A model generated the notes under the pieces. It was not told where the DNA came from. It searched no databases and saw only the letters and a program-made list of their open reading frames with translations. DNA of 64,000 bases from Zhaonella formicivorans (lineage in GTDB: Bacteria > Bacillota > DUOV01 > Zhaonellaceae), in the NCBI RefSeq assembly GCF_004353525.1, contig NZ_CP085524.1, positions 1,646,142-1,710,141 of the forward strand, in the 5' to 3' direction. Positions 35,093 to 43,901 of this stretch are shown in pieces. Position 1 is the first letter of the stretch, and every line of letters starts with the position of its first letter. The position numbers and the translations under genes are program-made.

Positions 35093-35794
35093 CTAATCCT
35101 GCATAAACTTATAGCCTACACCCCATACTGTACGAAGATAGCGGGGTTTGGCCGGATCTTCCTCAATCTTGGCCCTGATTTTACGGATAAAAACGGTAAT
35201 AGTCCCGGGATCTGCCACATAATCTTCATCCCACAGGTTTTTAAACAACTGTTCCCTGGTGAATACCTGGCCGGGGTGATTGGCAAGAAAACAAAGCAGA
35301 TCGAATTCTTTGGCAGTCAGGTCAACTTTAACCCCCCGCACAATAACTTCCCTGGTTTTACAGTCGATAATTAAATCTTTGCTGCGGAAGGAACATTCCC
35401 TGGAGGACCCAGGTTTTTCCGGCTTTCTGCTGCGCCGGATCAGGGCCTTAACCCGTAAAGTCAACTCTACCGGACTAAAAGGTTTGGTAAGGTAGTCGTC
35501 GGCGCCCAGGTTAAAACCCACACTCTTATCTACGATATCGCTTTTGGCCGATAAGAAGATGATGGGGGTACTAAAATCGTCGCGAATTAAGCGGCATAAT
35601 TCAAAGCCATCTTTTTCGGGCAGCATCACATCTAAAATCACCAGTTCCGGCTGCTCCTTTTGAAATATTGCCCAGCCTTCTTCTCCGTCAGCGGCGCATA
35701 ATACTTGAAACCCTTCTTTGCTTAGGGCCTGCTCCACCACCCTCCGGATGCTTTCCTCATCATCCACCAGTAAAATCCGTATTGGTTCAACCAT
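35093..35794 (-). CDS. OmpR-family response regulator
   Basis: A 233-residue protein. The receiver domain (residues 1-120) has DDEES, phospho-acceptor Asp in VILDVMLPEKDG, and LSAKS and KPF switch residues. A winged-helix DNA-binding domain follows (LTAKEFDLLCFLANHPGQVFTREQL...VFIRKIRAKIE). The ATG at 35794 follows GAGGAGGG by 5 bases and overlaps the kinase stop codon by 8 bp, so the pair is co-translated. Neighbouring nrfHA is a plausible target, by position only. Confidence 0.95.
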   Translation of the reverse strand: MVEPIRILLVDDEESIRRVVEQALSKEGFQVLCAADGEEGWAIFQKEQPELVILDVMLPEKDGFELCRLIRDDFSTPIIFLSAKSDIVDKSVGFNLGADDYLTKPFSPVELTLRVKALIRRSRKPEKPGSSRECSFRSKDLIIDCKTREVIVRGVKVDLTAKEFDLLCFLANHPGQVFTREQLFKNLWDEDYVADPGTITVFIRKIRAKIEEDPAKPRYLRTVWGVGYKFMQD

Positions 35795-37490
35795 CTTTAC
35801 CCTCCTCAAGGCTGGCAGCCACAGGGAGGCCTACCGTAAAAGCGCTTCCCTCTTCCGGTCGGCTGCTGACTCTGATCCAGCCCCCATGCATTTCCACCAA
35901 TTCTTTAGCCAGGGCGAGACCCAACCCCGTTCCCCGGTAGCGCCGGGAATTTGAATTGTCCACCTGAACAAAACGTTCAAAAATGCGCTCTTGATCTTCT
36001 TCCTTAATGCCTATGCCTGTATCGTTTACTTCAACCAAAACGGTTTGGGTTTCCCGGTCGAAATCAACTTTAATTTCTACCTTGCCGCCCTGGGGCGTAA
36101 ACTTGACCGCGTTGCCGGCCAGGTTTTCCACTACCCGGTGTATTTTTTCCGGATCGGCTTTCAATAAAGGAATTTCTTCCATAAATCTCGTTTTAAAATC
36201 TATACCCTTTTTCATGGCCAGCGGGGCAATGACCCTTTCCACAGAGCCGATCACGTCCACCATATCTACAGTTTCCAGGTTGAGTTGATAACGCCCCGCC
36301 TCGATTTTGGCCAGGTCCAGCAGGTTGTTGATGAGGTTCAGCAAGTTTTCACCGTTGACCTTGATCTCCTGCAGGTTTTGGCGGGATAGTCCGTCTTCCG
36401 GATCCATATTTTCCAATAAAAGCTCGGTAAAAGCGATGATTGAGGTCAGGGGGGTACGCAGTTCATGACTCATTGTGGCCAAAAAGCGGGACTTATGCTC
36501 ATTGGCCTGGGCCAGTTGCAGGTTGGCTTTCTCCAATTCCTGCTGTTTTGCTTTTAAAACTTCGTTTGCCAGCTGCAGCTCTCTTGTTCTTGTTTCCACC
36601 TGTTGCTCCATGTTGCCGTAGAGATTGCTCAACTGGAGGGCCATATCCTGAAACTGCATGGCCAGTTCTTTTATTTCGCCTACTGCTTTAACGTTTGTAA
36701 GGTCCACATTAAGGTTGCCGGAGCCCATTTCTGCCGCAGCCTTTTTAAGCTGACTTAAAGGGCTGGCCACCAAACGGTTCAGTAAAACATAAATGGCAGC
36801 CAGGGTAACTCCCAATAACACAAAAATAAAGCCAAAATGCCTGAGCATATCGGAGCGGAGGTTGGAAATAAAAATGTCCATCGGCACGGTAATGCTGATG
36901 GCCCCCGCCAGCCCTCCGTATTTATAACCTTCTTTGGGATAGCCGGCGATATCGGTACTACCTGCCGGTTCCCCGTGGCAGGGCAGGCATGATTCGTTAA
37001 CTCTGAGCGGGACGATATAGCGGAATACCTTTCTGCCGTTCAGGGTATCCTCACCCCATACCTCTTGCAGCGCAGGGTCCGCCTGAAATTTATATAAGGC
37101 CTGTTTTTCGTATTCATCCGGGGCATTTTTGGGGTTTCGCACCTCTAATCTGGTTTGTTTAATGCCATATTCGGTCCACGAGGCAAAAATATCCCCCAAA
37201 CCTCGTCCCACAGCCGCCGGATTCAAGCCTTTAAATTCAAAGTGCCCTTGGGAATCAAAGTTGATCCGGTCTTGCTTTTGCGCAATAAATTCCCTGGTGG
37301 CCAAGAGCTGTTTTGTAATTACCTGTGCCTTTTCCCGCAATTCTTGATAAGACTGTCGTTTTTGTTCATAATAATCCCAGGTAAAATTTACCGTCATGAT
37401 CAGCACAATAGCAACAGTAGTAGCAAACATGAAGCGGTAGTTCAGGTTCTGTTTAAACACAGGCTTCCACCAACTTGTGTATATTTTCAC
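35787..37490 (-). CDS. Haem-sensing histidine kinase with DUF3365 (Tll0287-like) domain
   Basis: This 567-residue membrane kinase has TM1 at about 20-38, then an extracytoplasmic sensor of the DUF3365/Tll0287 type containing a c-haem motif (ESCLPCHGEPAG, near residue 173). TM2 follows at about 222-245, then HAMP, a coiled coil (320-370), HisKA with phospho-His in ATMSHELRTPL, and HATPase with NLAGNAVKFTPQG, DTGIGI and GTGLGLALA boxes. The bound haem suggests sensing of redox state or a gas such as NO. Its position beside nrfHA fits control of nitrite respiration, which is inference. Confidence 0.93.
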   Translation of the reverse strand: MKIYTSWWKPVFKQNLNYRFMFATTVAIVLIMTVNFTWDYYEQKRQSYQELREKAQVITKQLLATREFIAQKQDRINFDSQGHFEFKGLNPAAVGRGLGDIFASWTEYGIKQTRLEVRNPKNAPDEYEKQALYKFQADPALQEVWGEDTLNGRKVFRYIVPLRVNESCLPCHGEPAGSTDIAGYPKEGYKYGGLAGAISITVPMDIFISNLRSDMLRHFGFIFVLLGVTLAAIYVLLNRLVASPLSQLKKAAAEMGSGNLNVDLTNVKAVGEIKELAMQFQDMALQLSNLYGNMEQQVETRTRELQLANEVLKAKQQELEKANLQLAQANEHKSRFLATMSHELRTPLTSIIAFTELLLENMDPEDGLSRQNLQEIKVNGENLLNLINNLLDLAKIEAGRYQLNLETVDMVDVIGSVERVIAPLAMKKGIDFKTRFMEEIPLLKADPEKIHRVVENLAGNAVKFTPQGGKVEIKVDFDRETQTVLVEVNDTGIGIKEEDQERIFERFVQVDNSNSRRYRGTGLGLALAKELVEMHGGWIRVSSRPEEGSAFTVGLPVAASLEEGKDG

Positions 37491-37575
37491 ATTCTGATAA
37501 TGACAAACACTCCGATTACTAAATAAGATATTCGACAGCTTTTGTCCATTTCCTGTAAAAGGGAGGCAGAAAAAA

Positions 37576-37603
37576 GAAGCGGTCTTACCCAGACCGCCGC
37601 TTC
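37576..37603 (-). terminator. Terminator of the mob/moe operon
   Basis: On the minus strand GAAGCGG...GGTCT and AGACCGCTTC form a strong stem with loop GGGTA, followed by TTTTTTCTGCC. It lies about 30 bp after the mobB stop. Confidence 0.88.
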
Positions 37604-37630
37604 AACTTGCCTAATAATTGTGGCATAGAC

Positions 37631-38128
37631 TTATGCGCCTTTTTTAAGATATTTCTCCTCAATCAGGTCCACAATTCCCACTGCGTCATTCAAATCATAA
37701 CAGGGTACCTCCAGGTCAAAGGGCACATCGCTGGCAATAGCCAGCAGTTCTTCCGGTGTGCAGAGCAGGCCCTGCTTGCCGCTGCCGGAACGAAACACCT
37801 CGATTTTTGCTTTGTCGGCTCTTTTGTAGCCCTCGGTCAAGATAATGTCAACGCCCGGCAGCATTTCCGCCAGCTCATCCAGCGATTTCTCCCCTTCTGT
37901 TTTGGTAATAATGGCAAATTTGCTGGCCGAGGAAATTACAACTACATCAGACCCGGCCTGAGCATGGCGCCATGTATCCTTACCCGGGTGGTCAATCTCA
38001 AAATTATGGGCGTCATGTTTAATGGTAGCCACCCGGTAACCGCGCCGTTTCAGTTCAGGCAGCAGTTTTTCCAAGAGAGTGGTTTTACCCACATCCGATT
38101 TTCCTACTACAGAGATAATGGGAATCAA
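37631..38128 (-). CDS. mobB: Molybdopterin-guanine dinucleotide biosynthesis protein MobB
   Basis: This 165-residue GTP-binding protein has a P-loop GKSDVGKTTLLEKL at residue 9 and the MobB motifs KHDAHNFEIDHPGKDTWRHAQAG and LTEGYKRADKAKIEVFR. It assists MobA in making bis-MGD cofactor. It lies 1 bp after moeA, so the genes are co-transcribed. Ends with a strong terminator. Confidence 0.95.
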   Translation of the reverse strand: MIPIISVVGKSDVGKTTLLEKLLPELKRRGYRVATIKHDAHNFEIDHPGKDTWRHAQAGSDVVVISSASKFAIITKTEGEKSLDELAEMLPGVDIILTEGYKRADKAKIEVFRSGSGKQGLLCTPEELLAIASDVPFDLEVPCYDLNDAVGIVDLIEEKYLKKGA

Positions 38129-38129
38129 A

Positions 38130-39359
38130 TCAATTCACCTCATCCGTCAGCAAAATAACTTGAACCTCTTGGCCGGCCTTTAAAGGCGGACTGTCGGCAG
38201 GCACATCCACCAGTGCATTGCAGTACACAATAGACTTCAATACCCCTGGCGTTTGCTTGCCGGCCAGCCGCACCTTATAGAGACCTTCCTCGTAGGACGC
38301 TGCTGCCCTTAAAAACCGCCTGGGGCCTCCCCCCTTGCTGAAATCGTCAACCATAATGCCTGTCACTTGGGGACGCTGCCATTTTTCCCTGCCCTGAAGC
38401 TTTAAGATCAGCGGTCGTACCAAAAGCTCAAAAGTAATGGAGGCGGCTGCTGGATTACCGGACAAACCCACAAGCAGCTTCCCGTTTTTTTGTGCGGCCA
38501 GCGCCGGTGTACCGGGCTTAATGGCAATTCGCCTGAATAACACTTCCGCTTCCATACTGCAAAAAGCAGCGTACATCAAGTCGTAGTCACCAACTGAGGC
38601 ACCTCCTGTAGAAATGACCAGATCGGCCTCCTCAAGCCCACTCCTTAACCCTGCAGCAATTTTTTCCAGCCTGTCGGGCACTGTTCCCAAGAGCACCGGC
38701 TCGCCGCCGGCAGCAATTATGGAAGCGCTAAGGCTGTACAGGTTGCTGTTATAGATTTTCCCCGGGAGGAGACTCTTTTCCACATCCATCAATTCTTCGC
38801 CGGTACAAAGTACAGCCACCCGAGGCTTCCTGGAGACCGGCACGCGGGAAACCCCAAGGGCAGCCAGCATGCCTACCGCTCCGGAGTGCAGGACCATGCC
38901 TCTTGTCAACACCCTTTCCCCGGCCCGGACATCCTCTCCGGCCCGGGCAATATTGCTGTCCGGAGCAATGGGCTGGTAGATCCGGACATATTCCCCGCCT
39001 TCATCCGTATCCTCTTTTTTCACCACCGCATTGGCGCCGTCAGGTATGGGGGCCCCGGTCATAATCTTCACTGCCGTACCCGGTGCAAGGGGAGCGGGCA
39101 AAACGAAACCTGCAGGGACCTCGGCAATAACTTTCAGGTTTGCAGGTTTGAGCCGGGAAGCTTGGAAGGTATCTTCGGCCCGAAGGGCAAAACCGTCAAG
39201 AGGTGAACGGGCAAACGGAGGAATGTTGTCCCGGGCATATACATCCTGGGCCAAGACCCGCCCTATAGCCTCTAGCAGACAAACCTCCTCCGCCACAAGA
39301 GGCGAAATGCGGGAAAGCAGGATTTCCTGAGCTTCACCGAGCGATACATTGCATTGCAT
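38130..39359 (-). CDS. moeA: Molybdopterin molybdenumtransferase MoeA
   Basis: This 409-residue MoeA of full length shows PPFARSPLDGFALRAED (near residue 42), IMTGAPIPDGANAVVKKED (near 105), CTGEEL and VISTGGASVGDYD (near 250), PGTPALAAQKNGKLLVGLSGNPAAA (near 285) and the C-terminal beta-barrel domain. It inserts molybdate into adenylated molybdopterin. It lies between mobA and mobB and serves the two molybdenum enzymes encoded upstream. Confidence 0.96.
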   Translation of the reverse strand: MQCNVSLGEAQEILLSRISPLVAEEVCLLEAIGRVLAQDVYARDNIPPFARSPLDGFALRAEDTFQASRLKPANLKVIAEVPAGFVLPAPLAPGTAVKIMTGAPIPDGANAVVKKEDTDEGGEYVRIYQPIAPDSNIARAGEDVRAGERVLTRGMVLHSGAVGMLAALGVSRVPVSRKPRVAVLCTGEELMDVEKSLLPGKIYNSNLYSLSASIIAAGGEPVLLGTVPDRLEKIAAGLRSGLEEADLVISTGGASVGDYDLMYAAFCSMEAEVLFRRIAIKPGTPALAAQKNGKLLVGLSGNPAAASITFELLVRPLILKLQGREKWQRPQVTGIMVDDFSKGGGPRRFLRAAASYEEGLYKVRLAGKQTPGVLKSIVYCNALVDVPADSPPLKAGQEVQVILLTDEVN

Positions 39360-39401
39360 AAAAAAACCTCCCTAGATATTTCGGCTAATGGGTGCCGTCA
39401 G

Positions 39402-39986
39402 TTATACCATTCTTTTGGCAGCTTCCAGGTCCTCTGGGGTATTGACATTTAGAAACACTTTCTTTAAATCGGCATACCGGGCCAAGGTTAGTTCGTCCAC
39501 CACACGGACATTAACTTCCGGGTAGAATTCTATAATCTTGTAAATTTGCTGTTCCAGACATTTTTCGATATAAGGAATGCAGCTTTTACCGTAAACTGCA
39601 TAAAGGGGCTCGTAGTGCTGTCCCACCTTGGGGACAACCACATCGTGCCCTTGAGCCAGCCCTACCAAAAATCGGGCCAGCTTTAAGTCTACGAAAGGCA
39701 TGTCGCAGGCAACGATAAAGCTATAGTCAAAGCTTGCGGCTTTCAGCCCGGCATGGATGCCTGACAAGGGCCCGTTGCGGGGAATTAGATCCGTGACAAC
39801 ACTGGCTTCCAGAAAAGCGTAAGCCTCAGGGTCATTGGTGACAATGATCACTTCCGGAAACACCTGGTGCATTTTCTGCACCAGGGTTTCAATTAAAGTT
39901 AAATTTTCCACAGTTAGAAAAGCCTTGTTTTTTTTCATACGGGAACTGCGGCCCCCGGAAAGAATGATAGCACTGCAGTTTAACAC
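39402..39986 (-). CDS. mobA: Molybdenum cofactor guanylyltransferase MobA
   Basis: A nucleotidyltransferase of about 194 residues with the signature SAIILSGGRSSRMKKNKAFL at the N-terminus, GPLSGIHAGL and the metal-binding VACDMPFVDL. It adds GMP to molybdopterin to give MGD. I take the GTG at 39986 (VLNCSAIILSGG) because family members start here. The open frame extends to a GTG at 40031 inside the preceding gene, and the ribosome site GGTGAGG is only two bases from the chosen codon, so the start is uncertain. Confidence 0.93.
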   Translation of the reverse strand: MLNCSAIILSGGRSSRMKKNKAFLTVENLTLIETLVQKMHQVFPEVIIVTNDPEAYAFLEASVVTDLIPRNGPLSGIHAGLKAASFDYSFIVACDMPFVDLKLARFLVGLAQGHDVVVPKVGQHYEPLYAVYGKSCIPYIEKCLEQQIYKIIEFYPEVNVRVVDELTLARYADLKKVFLNVNTPEDLEAAKRMV

Positions 39987-40021
39987 ATCCTCACCCCAGT
40001 CCGAGATAGTGGTTAACCTCC

Positions 40022-41134
40022 CTACAGCCACAAGTCGTTATTCAAGCTCGTAAACAGTTTTTCCTGTTCTTGTTGCGCTTGGCATTTTTGGCACAAAGCA
40101 GCACCTTCAGGCACCGGTTCACCGCATGCGGGGCAGGGCAAGAGCTTACTTTCCTTGAGCAATGAGGTGCAATCCCATTGCTCAAGAGTCTGCAACTCCT
40201 CACGTTCAAGGTGGGGACAAACAGCGGTGCAGATTCCACAGTCAATACACTTTACGGGTTCGAAAAAGAGTTGCAAAGAACTTTCCGCAGCAGCAATTCG
40301 CAATGCACCCGTGGGGCAAAGGGCGGTGCACCTGTCGCAGAAGTTGCAGTCCTCTTTGACATTTATTGTACATAAACGCAGCAAGCGAGCCAACTGTGGG
40401 GATAAATTTTGCGCGCGCAATTCAGGATTTTTTTGCAGCAAATTTTTGAGATAGACCCTTTTCGGGGAAAGGGGCACTTTGTTTTGTAAGGAAATTTCAC
40501 TGCTTGAGTCTGAATCGGAAAGCAGGGAGCGGACTTTTACAGTTAATTGCTTTTTGGTAAAAGCAAAAAAATCCCTGCGCGAAAAATCTCTGGGCTTGTT
40601 TTTTTTCAGCTCAGGGCGGTGAATAATCTCCACTTGAAACCTGTTCCCGCTAAAACAGTTCCACTGGGCAACCCAGCCGCGCAATTTTTCCTGATGGAAT
40701 GAGAAATTGCAGGACTGACAACACTCAGGCTGCCAATAGATTTGCACCGGTATATTCCGCAAAAATGCCGGCATTAAAATTTCCGGTGAAAGGGCCTCCA
40801 GGCAGGGGACTATCACATCGCTCTCCGGGGCAGCCTGCTTTTGGCAGCTGAAACAAGCTGTTTCCTTGCCAAGCAGCGCCTGTTCAACCTTCTGCAGTTG
40901 TTCCGCTTCCAGGCGAAAAACCTGGGTCGGACAAAGATAGCAGCACAGCCCGCACTCCGTACACTTGGACTTGTCCCACTGAAGAGAGTGAGCTTCTGTT
41001 TTAAGCGCCTTAGCCGGGCAGGCATCGCTGCAGAGCCGGCAATCATGATGCTTGTAACGCTCCCGCAGGCAATAGGCCTGTTCCACCTGTAAGGAAAATT
41101 TATGCAAAGTTTTCTGAAATAAAGACTGCCACAT
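40022..41134 (-). CDS. Multi-cluster 4Fe-4S ferredoxin-type protein
   Basis: This 370-residue protein has paired ferredoxin motifs at both ends. N-terminal: CRLCSDACPAKAL and CTECGLCCYLCP. C-terminal: CNFCDRCTALCP and CIDCGICTAVCP. A CFSC...PCLEAL thioredoxin-like middle region and a terminal zinc ribbon (CPACGEP, CQKCQAQ) are also present. An internal RDFSRRDFFAFTK resembles a twin-arginine motif but lies near residue 190, so it is not a signal. Expected to bind four 4Fe-4S clusters and relay electrons; exact partner unknown. It sits between torD and mobA and has its own promoter and leader. Confidence 0.85.
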   Translation of the reverse strand: MWQSLFQKTLHKFSLQVEQAYCLRERYKHHDCRLCSDACPAKALKTEAHSLQWDKSKCTECGLCCYLCPTQVFRLEAEQLQKVEQALLGKETACFSCQKQAAPESDVIVPCLEALSPEILMPAFLRNIPVQIYWQPECCQSCNFSFHQEKLRGWVAQWNCFSGNRFQVEIIHRPELKKNKPRDFSRRDFFAFTKKQLTVKVRSLLSDSDSSSEISLQNKVPLSPKRVYLKNLLQKNPELRAQNLSPQLARLLRLCTINVKEDCNFCDRCTALCPTGALRIAAAESSLQLFFEPVKCIDCGICTAVCPHLEREELQTLEQWDCTSLLKESKLLPCPACGEPVPEGAALCQKCQAQQEQEKLFTSLNNDLWL

Positions 41135-41137
41135 GTC

Positions 41138-41242
41138 GATTTCTCCCCTACTGCTTTTTTCAAGCTCCGCAGTTCGTTCCAGAGTTTTTGTATTTTCCCT
41201 GGAACTCTCTACACAAATTATATCAGTTTCCGTGCCGGAAAC
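41138..41242 (-). promoter_or_regulatory. Promoter and structured leader of the ferredoxin-type gene
   Basis: On the minus strand: extended -10 TGATATAAT (TATAAT at 41217-41222) preceded by a weak -35, with a perfect inverted repeat GTTTCCG-GCA-CGGAAAC (41226-41242) in the spacer as an operator candidate. The leader has a stem GTTCCAG/CTGGAAC and then AGCTTGAAAAAAGCAGTA followed by GGGGAGAAATC before the ATG. The same -10, leader stem position and 30-bp proximal sequence recur at 50800-50915 in front of the truncated yhbH copy. Confidence 0.7.
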
Positions 41243-41311
41243 AAAAGACGGTAAAGAATTGCTGTACTATTGCTCATGTGGCAAAAAAAGAACTATCTTC
41301 CGCCGAAATGG

Positions 41312-42046
41312 CTAAAGCAGTTTTTTTAGTCCATTAATACGATCAGCTTCCAGATTAATATATGCCGCCGTTATTTTTGACAACCCTTTATAGTAGCTCA
41401 GGTTGGTCTCCCGCTCTACATCTTTACAAAATTCAGGCAGCCATAATTCAATATGCTCTTTTAAGAACATCTCCTGTAAATCCTGCCAGTTCCTGGCTCC
41501 TTCCCTATCTTTTGCGAGATACTGTTCTGCCTCCTGACCGATGAGGTAACTCATAAACTCCAGTTCTACACAATGATAGTCTGGCAACTGTTTTGTGCCG
41601 ACATCTAATCCTGCTTTTTGATATAGTTTCCGCACCTCTAGCGTACTTTCCCCCATCAAATTGCCGAAACTCCCATCTTCCTGTTTTTCCCGGTAAGCAG
41701 ACTCATAGGGTGGACAAGGGAACCAGCCGGGCCCGATAAACAAGCGGGCATACTCCACCCGCCAATCTGTCAAGGACTTTTCCCTCTCCTCATTTAACTC
41801 CATTAACACCAGGTCGAGAAAGCCGGACATAAGCCGTAATCCTTCTTGGAATTCGGTTAAACGCGGATTCATCCTGTCAAGGCTAAACTGTAATTGTGTC
41901 AAGGCACCACCGGCACCGAAGAAATCCTCCAGCAGCTCCCGGTCCGGTTCATCCCACATTCTTGACAACACGGAATACGTAGCCCTACGGTTAAGAGCCA
42001 TTTCCTTCAACCCGTTCAAAACCGTATCGGTCAGTTTAGGTTGCAT
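41312..42046 (-). CDS. TorD/DmsD-type molybdoenzyme chaperone
   Basis: This 244-residue all-helical protein of the TorD family has the RRATYSVLSRMWDEPDRELLEDFF start and the conserved EYARLFIGPGWFPCPPYESAYREK segment near residue 90, then YHCVELEFMSYL. It binds the twin-arginine signal of the catalytic subunit and holds it until cofactor is loaded. It overlaps the NrfD gene by 11 bp, so it belongs to the operon beginning at 46267. Confidence 0.92.
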   Translation of the reverse strand: MQPKLTDTVLNGLKEMALNRRATYSVLSRMWDEPDRELLEDFFGAGGALTQLQFSLDRMNPRLTEFQEGLRLMSGFLDLVLMELNEEREKSLTDWRVEYARLFIGPGWFPCPPYESAYREKQEDGSFGNLMGESTLEVRKLYQKAGLDVGTKQLPDYHCVELEFMSYLIGQEAEQYLAKDREGARNWQDLQEMFLKEHIELWLPEFCKDVERETNLSYYKGLSKITAAYINLEADRINGLKKLL

Positions 42047-43262
42047 TGACCGTACCTCCCCGCGCGGGCAAAGTTTCTGCAGTCTGCGCCGGTGTCAAGA
42101 AAAAATAGGTCCCCACAGTAAAGATGAGCGCGCCGAAAGCACAAATACCCATCACAATAGCTAATTCCACCCAGGTCGGCGCATAGCTCCCCACGGTGGC
42201 CCAGATGCCAGGTGTCGCCGCTTGACCAAATGTCTCCGGGATCTGATATGATCCGAGGGTTACCCCAGGAGCAAATCCGATCAAGGGCAATAGGAACGAG
42301 GAGAACAGCAGCCAAACGCGTTTAAATAAAACGCCAACCACCACGAGAGCTGAAGCCAGTACCATCAGGCTGCTCTTCAACCTGTTCTTGGGCCAAACCA
42401 GGATCAAGAAAGGGACGACTGCCCCCAGGATAATTTCACCCCAGAAGAAAGGCGCCAGATTCCCGGAGAGTATCAGCTGCAAATACCCCATTAGGTGTTC
42501 CTCGCCAGGATACAGACCCGTCAAGATCTCTGAGAAAACAAAGTAAACGTCTACAGCGATGAATACCGCCAATAACCCGCCCAGGGTGGAGAGCAGTTTC
42601 TTTTCCACCTTGAATGAAGTGAACTTATTCAGTCCTATCAGTACGATCAGCAGTAGGGCCAGTCCGGAATCCAGGGCTGAAGCTACAAAGATAGGGGCCA
42701 TCAAGGCGCTGTGCCAAGTGGGCCTTGCAATCTGCAGCCCAAAGATCCAGGCAGTAACCGAGTGCACCAAAATAGCGACAGGCAAAGCGATAGCTGACAA
42801 CACCCTGAGGTTTCCTGGGCTGGGCTCTGCTCTAGTCATGCTATAAAGATATACCAGAGAAGTTACTAAATAAATGCCAATTACGATCACGTCCCAAATA
42901 AGCGGCGAATTGAATTGGGGATGAAAAAACAGGTTCAAAAACCGCTCGGGACGCCCGAGGTCCACAAGGATCAACAGGGTCGCCACAATAATACAGGTGC
43001 TGGAAAGCAACACTGCGGGTTTAGCCACCGGTTTGAACTGTTTGAGGTCAAAGACTGTCGCCGAAGAAGAGACAATCAGCCCTCCAGCCGAGAGCCCTAC
43101 AAAAAACATAAAAAGCGTGATATAAAGTCCCCAGGAAACAATATTGCGCATCCCGGTAGCGCTTAACCCGTTGGCAAGCTGATAAACCCACGCTCCAAGG
43201 CCAACCAGGGTGAGCATCGTCAGAATTATCGTCCAGGTGTTCACATATCTTTTGTTCAGCAC
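42036..43262 (-). CDS. NrfD/PsrC-type membrane quinol subunit
   Basis: A 408-residue polytopic membrane protein with about ten hydrophobic helices. It shows the NrfD family pattern: SWGLYITLFMFFVGLSAGGLI near residue 45, and buried acidic/basic residues in LIWDVIVIGIYL. It anchors the FeS subunit and exchanges electrons with menaquinone. Lies 19 bp after the FeS gene. Direction of electron flow (reductase or oxidase) cannot be read from it. Confidence 0.92.
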   Translation of the reverse strand: MLNKRYVNTWTIILTMLTLVGLGAWVYQLANGLSATGMRNIVSWGLYITLFMFFVGLSAGGLIVSSSATVFDLKQFKPVAKPAVLLSSTCIIVATLLILVDLGRPERFLNLFFHPQFNSPLIWDVIVIGIYLVTSLVYLYSMTRAEPSPGNLRVLSAIALPVAILVHSVTAWIFGLQIARPTWHSALMAPIFVASALDSGLALLLIVLIGLNKFTSFKVEKKLLSTLGGLLAVFIAVDVYFVFSEILTGLYPGEEHLMGYLQLILSGNLAPFFWGEIILGAVVPFLILVWPKNRLKSSLMVLASALVVVGVLFKRVWLLFSSFLLPLIGFAPGVTLGSYQIPETFGQAATPGIWATVGSYAPTWVELAIVMGICAFGALIFTVGTYFFLTPAQTAETLPARGGTVNAT

Positions 43263-43280
43263 GGCAAATCTGCCTCCTTT

Positions 43281-43901
43281 CTAGCGCACATAATATACCT
43301 GCGGTTTTGTTCCTTTATTTTCCAATAACTGCTCGCCTTTTCTGGTGCGCACGAGCTGCGCAACCTCGCTGGTCGAATCGTTCAGATCGCCGAAATGCCT
43401 GGCGCGTGCTGGACAAACCTCCACGCAAAAAGGCTGTTCCCCTTTATTCACCCGCTGTTCGCAGAAAGAACATTTTTCCACAACCCCACGCCTGCGTTTC
43501 GGAGTATCCGCCGAACCATAGTCAAAATCAGGGATGCGGACGGGTTCTTGCCAGTTAAAGACCCGGACGCTGTAAGGGCAAGCCGCCATACAGTAACGGC
43601 ATCCAATGCAGCGTTCATAGTCAATCAACACCCTTCCGTCTTCGGACTTATAGGTCGCCGCGACCGGGCACACTTTGACGCAGGGTGCATTCTCACAGTG
43701 CTGACAGGCTAGCGGGAGGTACCCCCTTTGTACATTAGGATATTCCCCCTTGGGAGTATCCATATATTTTCCACCTTCGGTAAGGATTCTGTTCCAATAC
43801 ATGCCCATCGGCACATCATTCTCCAATTTGCAGGCAATTTCACAGGTGTGGCAACCGATACATCTTTTTAAATCTATGACCATACAATATTTCTTGGTCA
43901 A
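43281..43901 (-). CDS. 4Fe-4S electron-transfer subunit (DmsB/PsrB type)
   Basis: This 206-residue protein has sixteen cysteines for four 4Fe-4S clusters: CIGCHTCEIAC, CQHCENAPCVKVCP, CIGCRYCMAACP and CSFC...CVEVCP. It passes electrons between the catalytic molybdenum subunit and the NrfD membrane subunit. No signal peptide, so it would be exported together with the twin-arginine catalytic subunit. It overlaps that gene by 4 bp (ATGA). Confidence 0.94.
   Translation of the reverse strand: MTKKYCMVIDLKRCIGCHTCEIACKLENDVPMGMYWNRILTEGGKYMDTPKGEYPNVQRGYLPLACQHCENAPCVKVCPVAATYKSEDGRVLIDYERCIGCRYCMAACPYSVRVFNWQEPVRIPDFDYGSADTPKRRRGVVEKCSFCEQRVNKGEQPFCVEVCPARARHFGDLNDSTSEVAQLVRTRKGEQLLENKGTKPQVYYVR

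Noticed and set aside
40500-40620. Twin-arginine-like motif inside the ferredoxin-type protein
   Set aside because: It lies near residue 190, has no following hydrophobic segment and no start codon context, so it is not an export signal.
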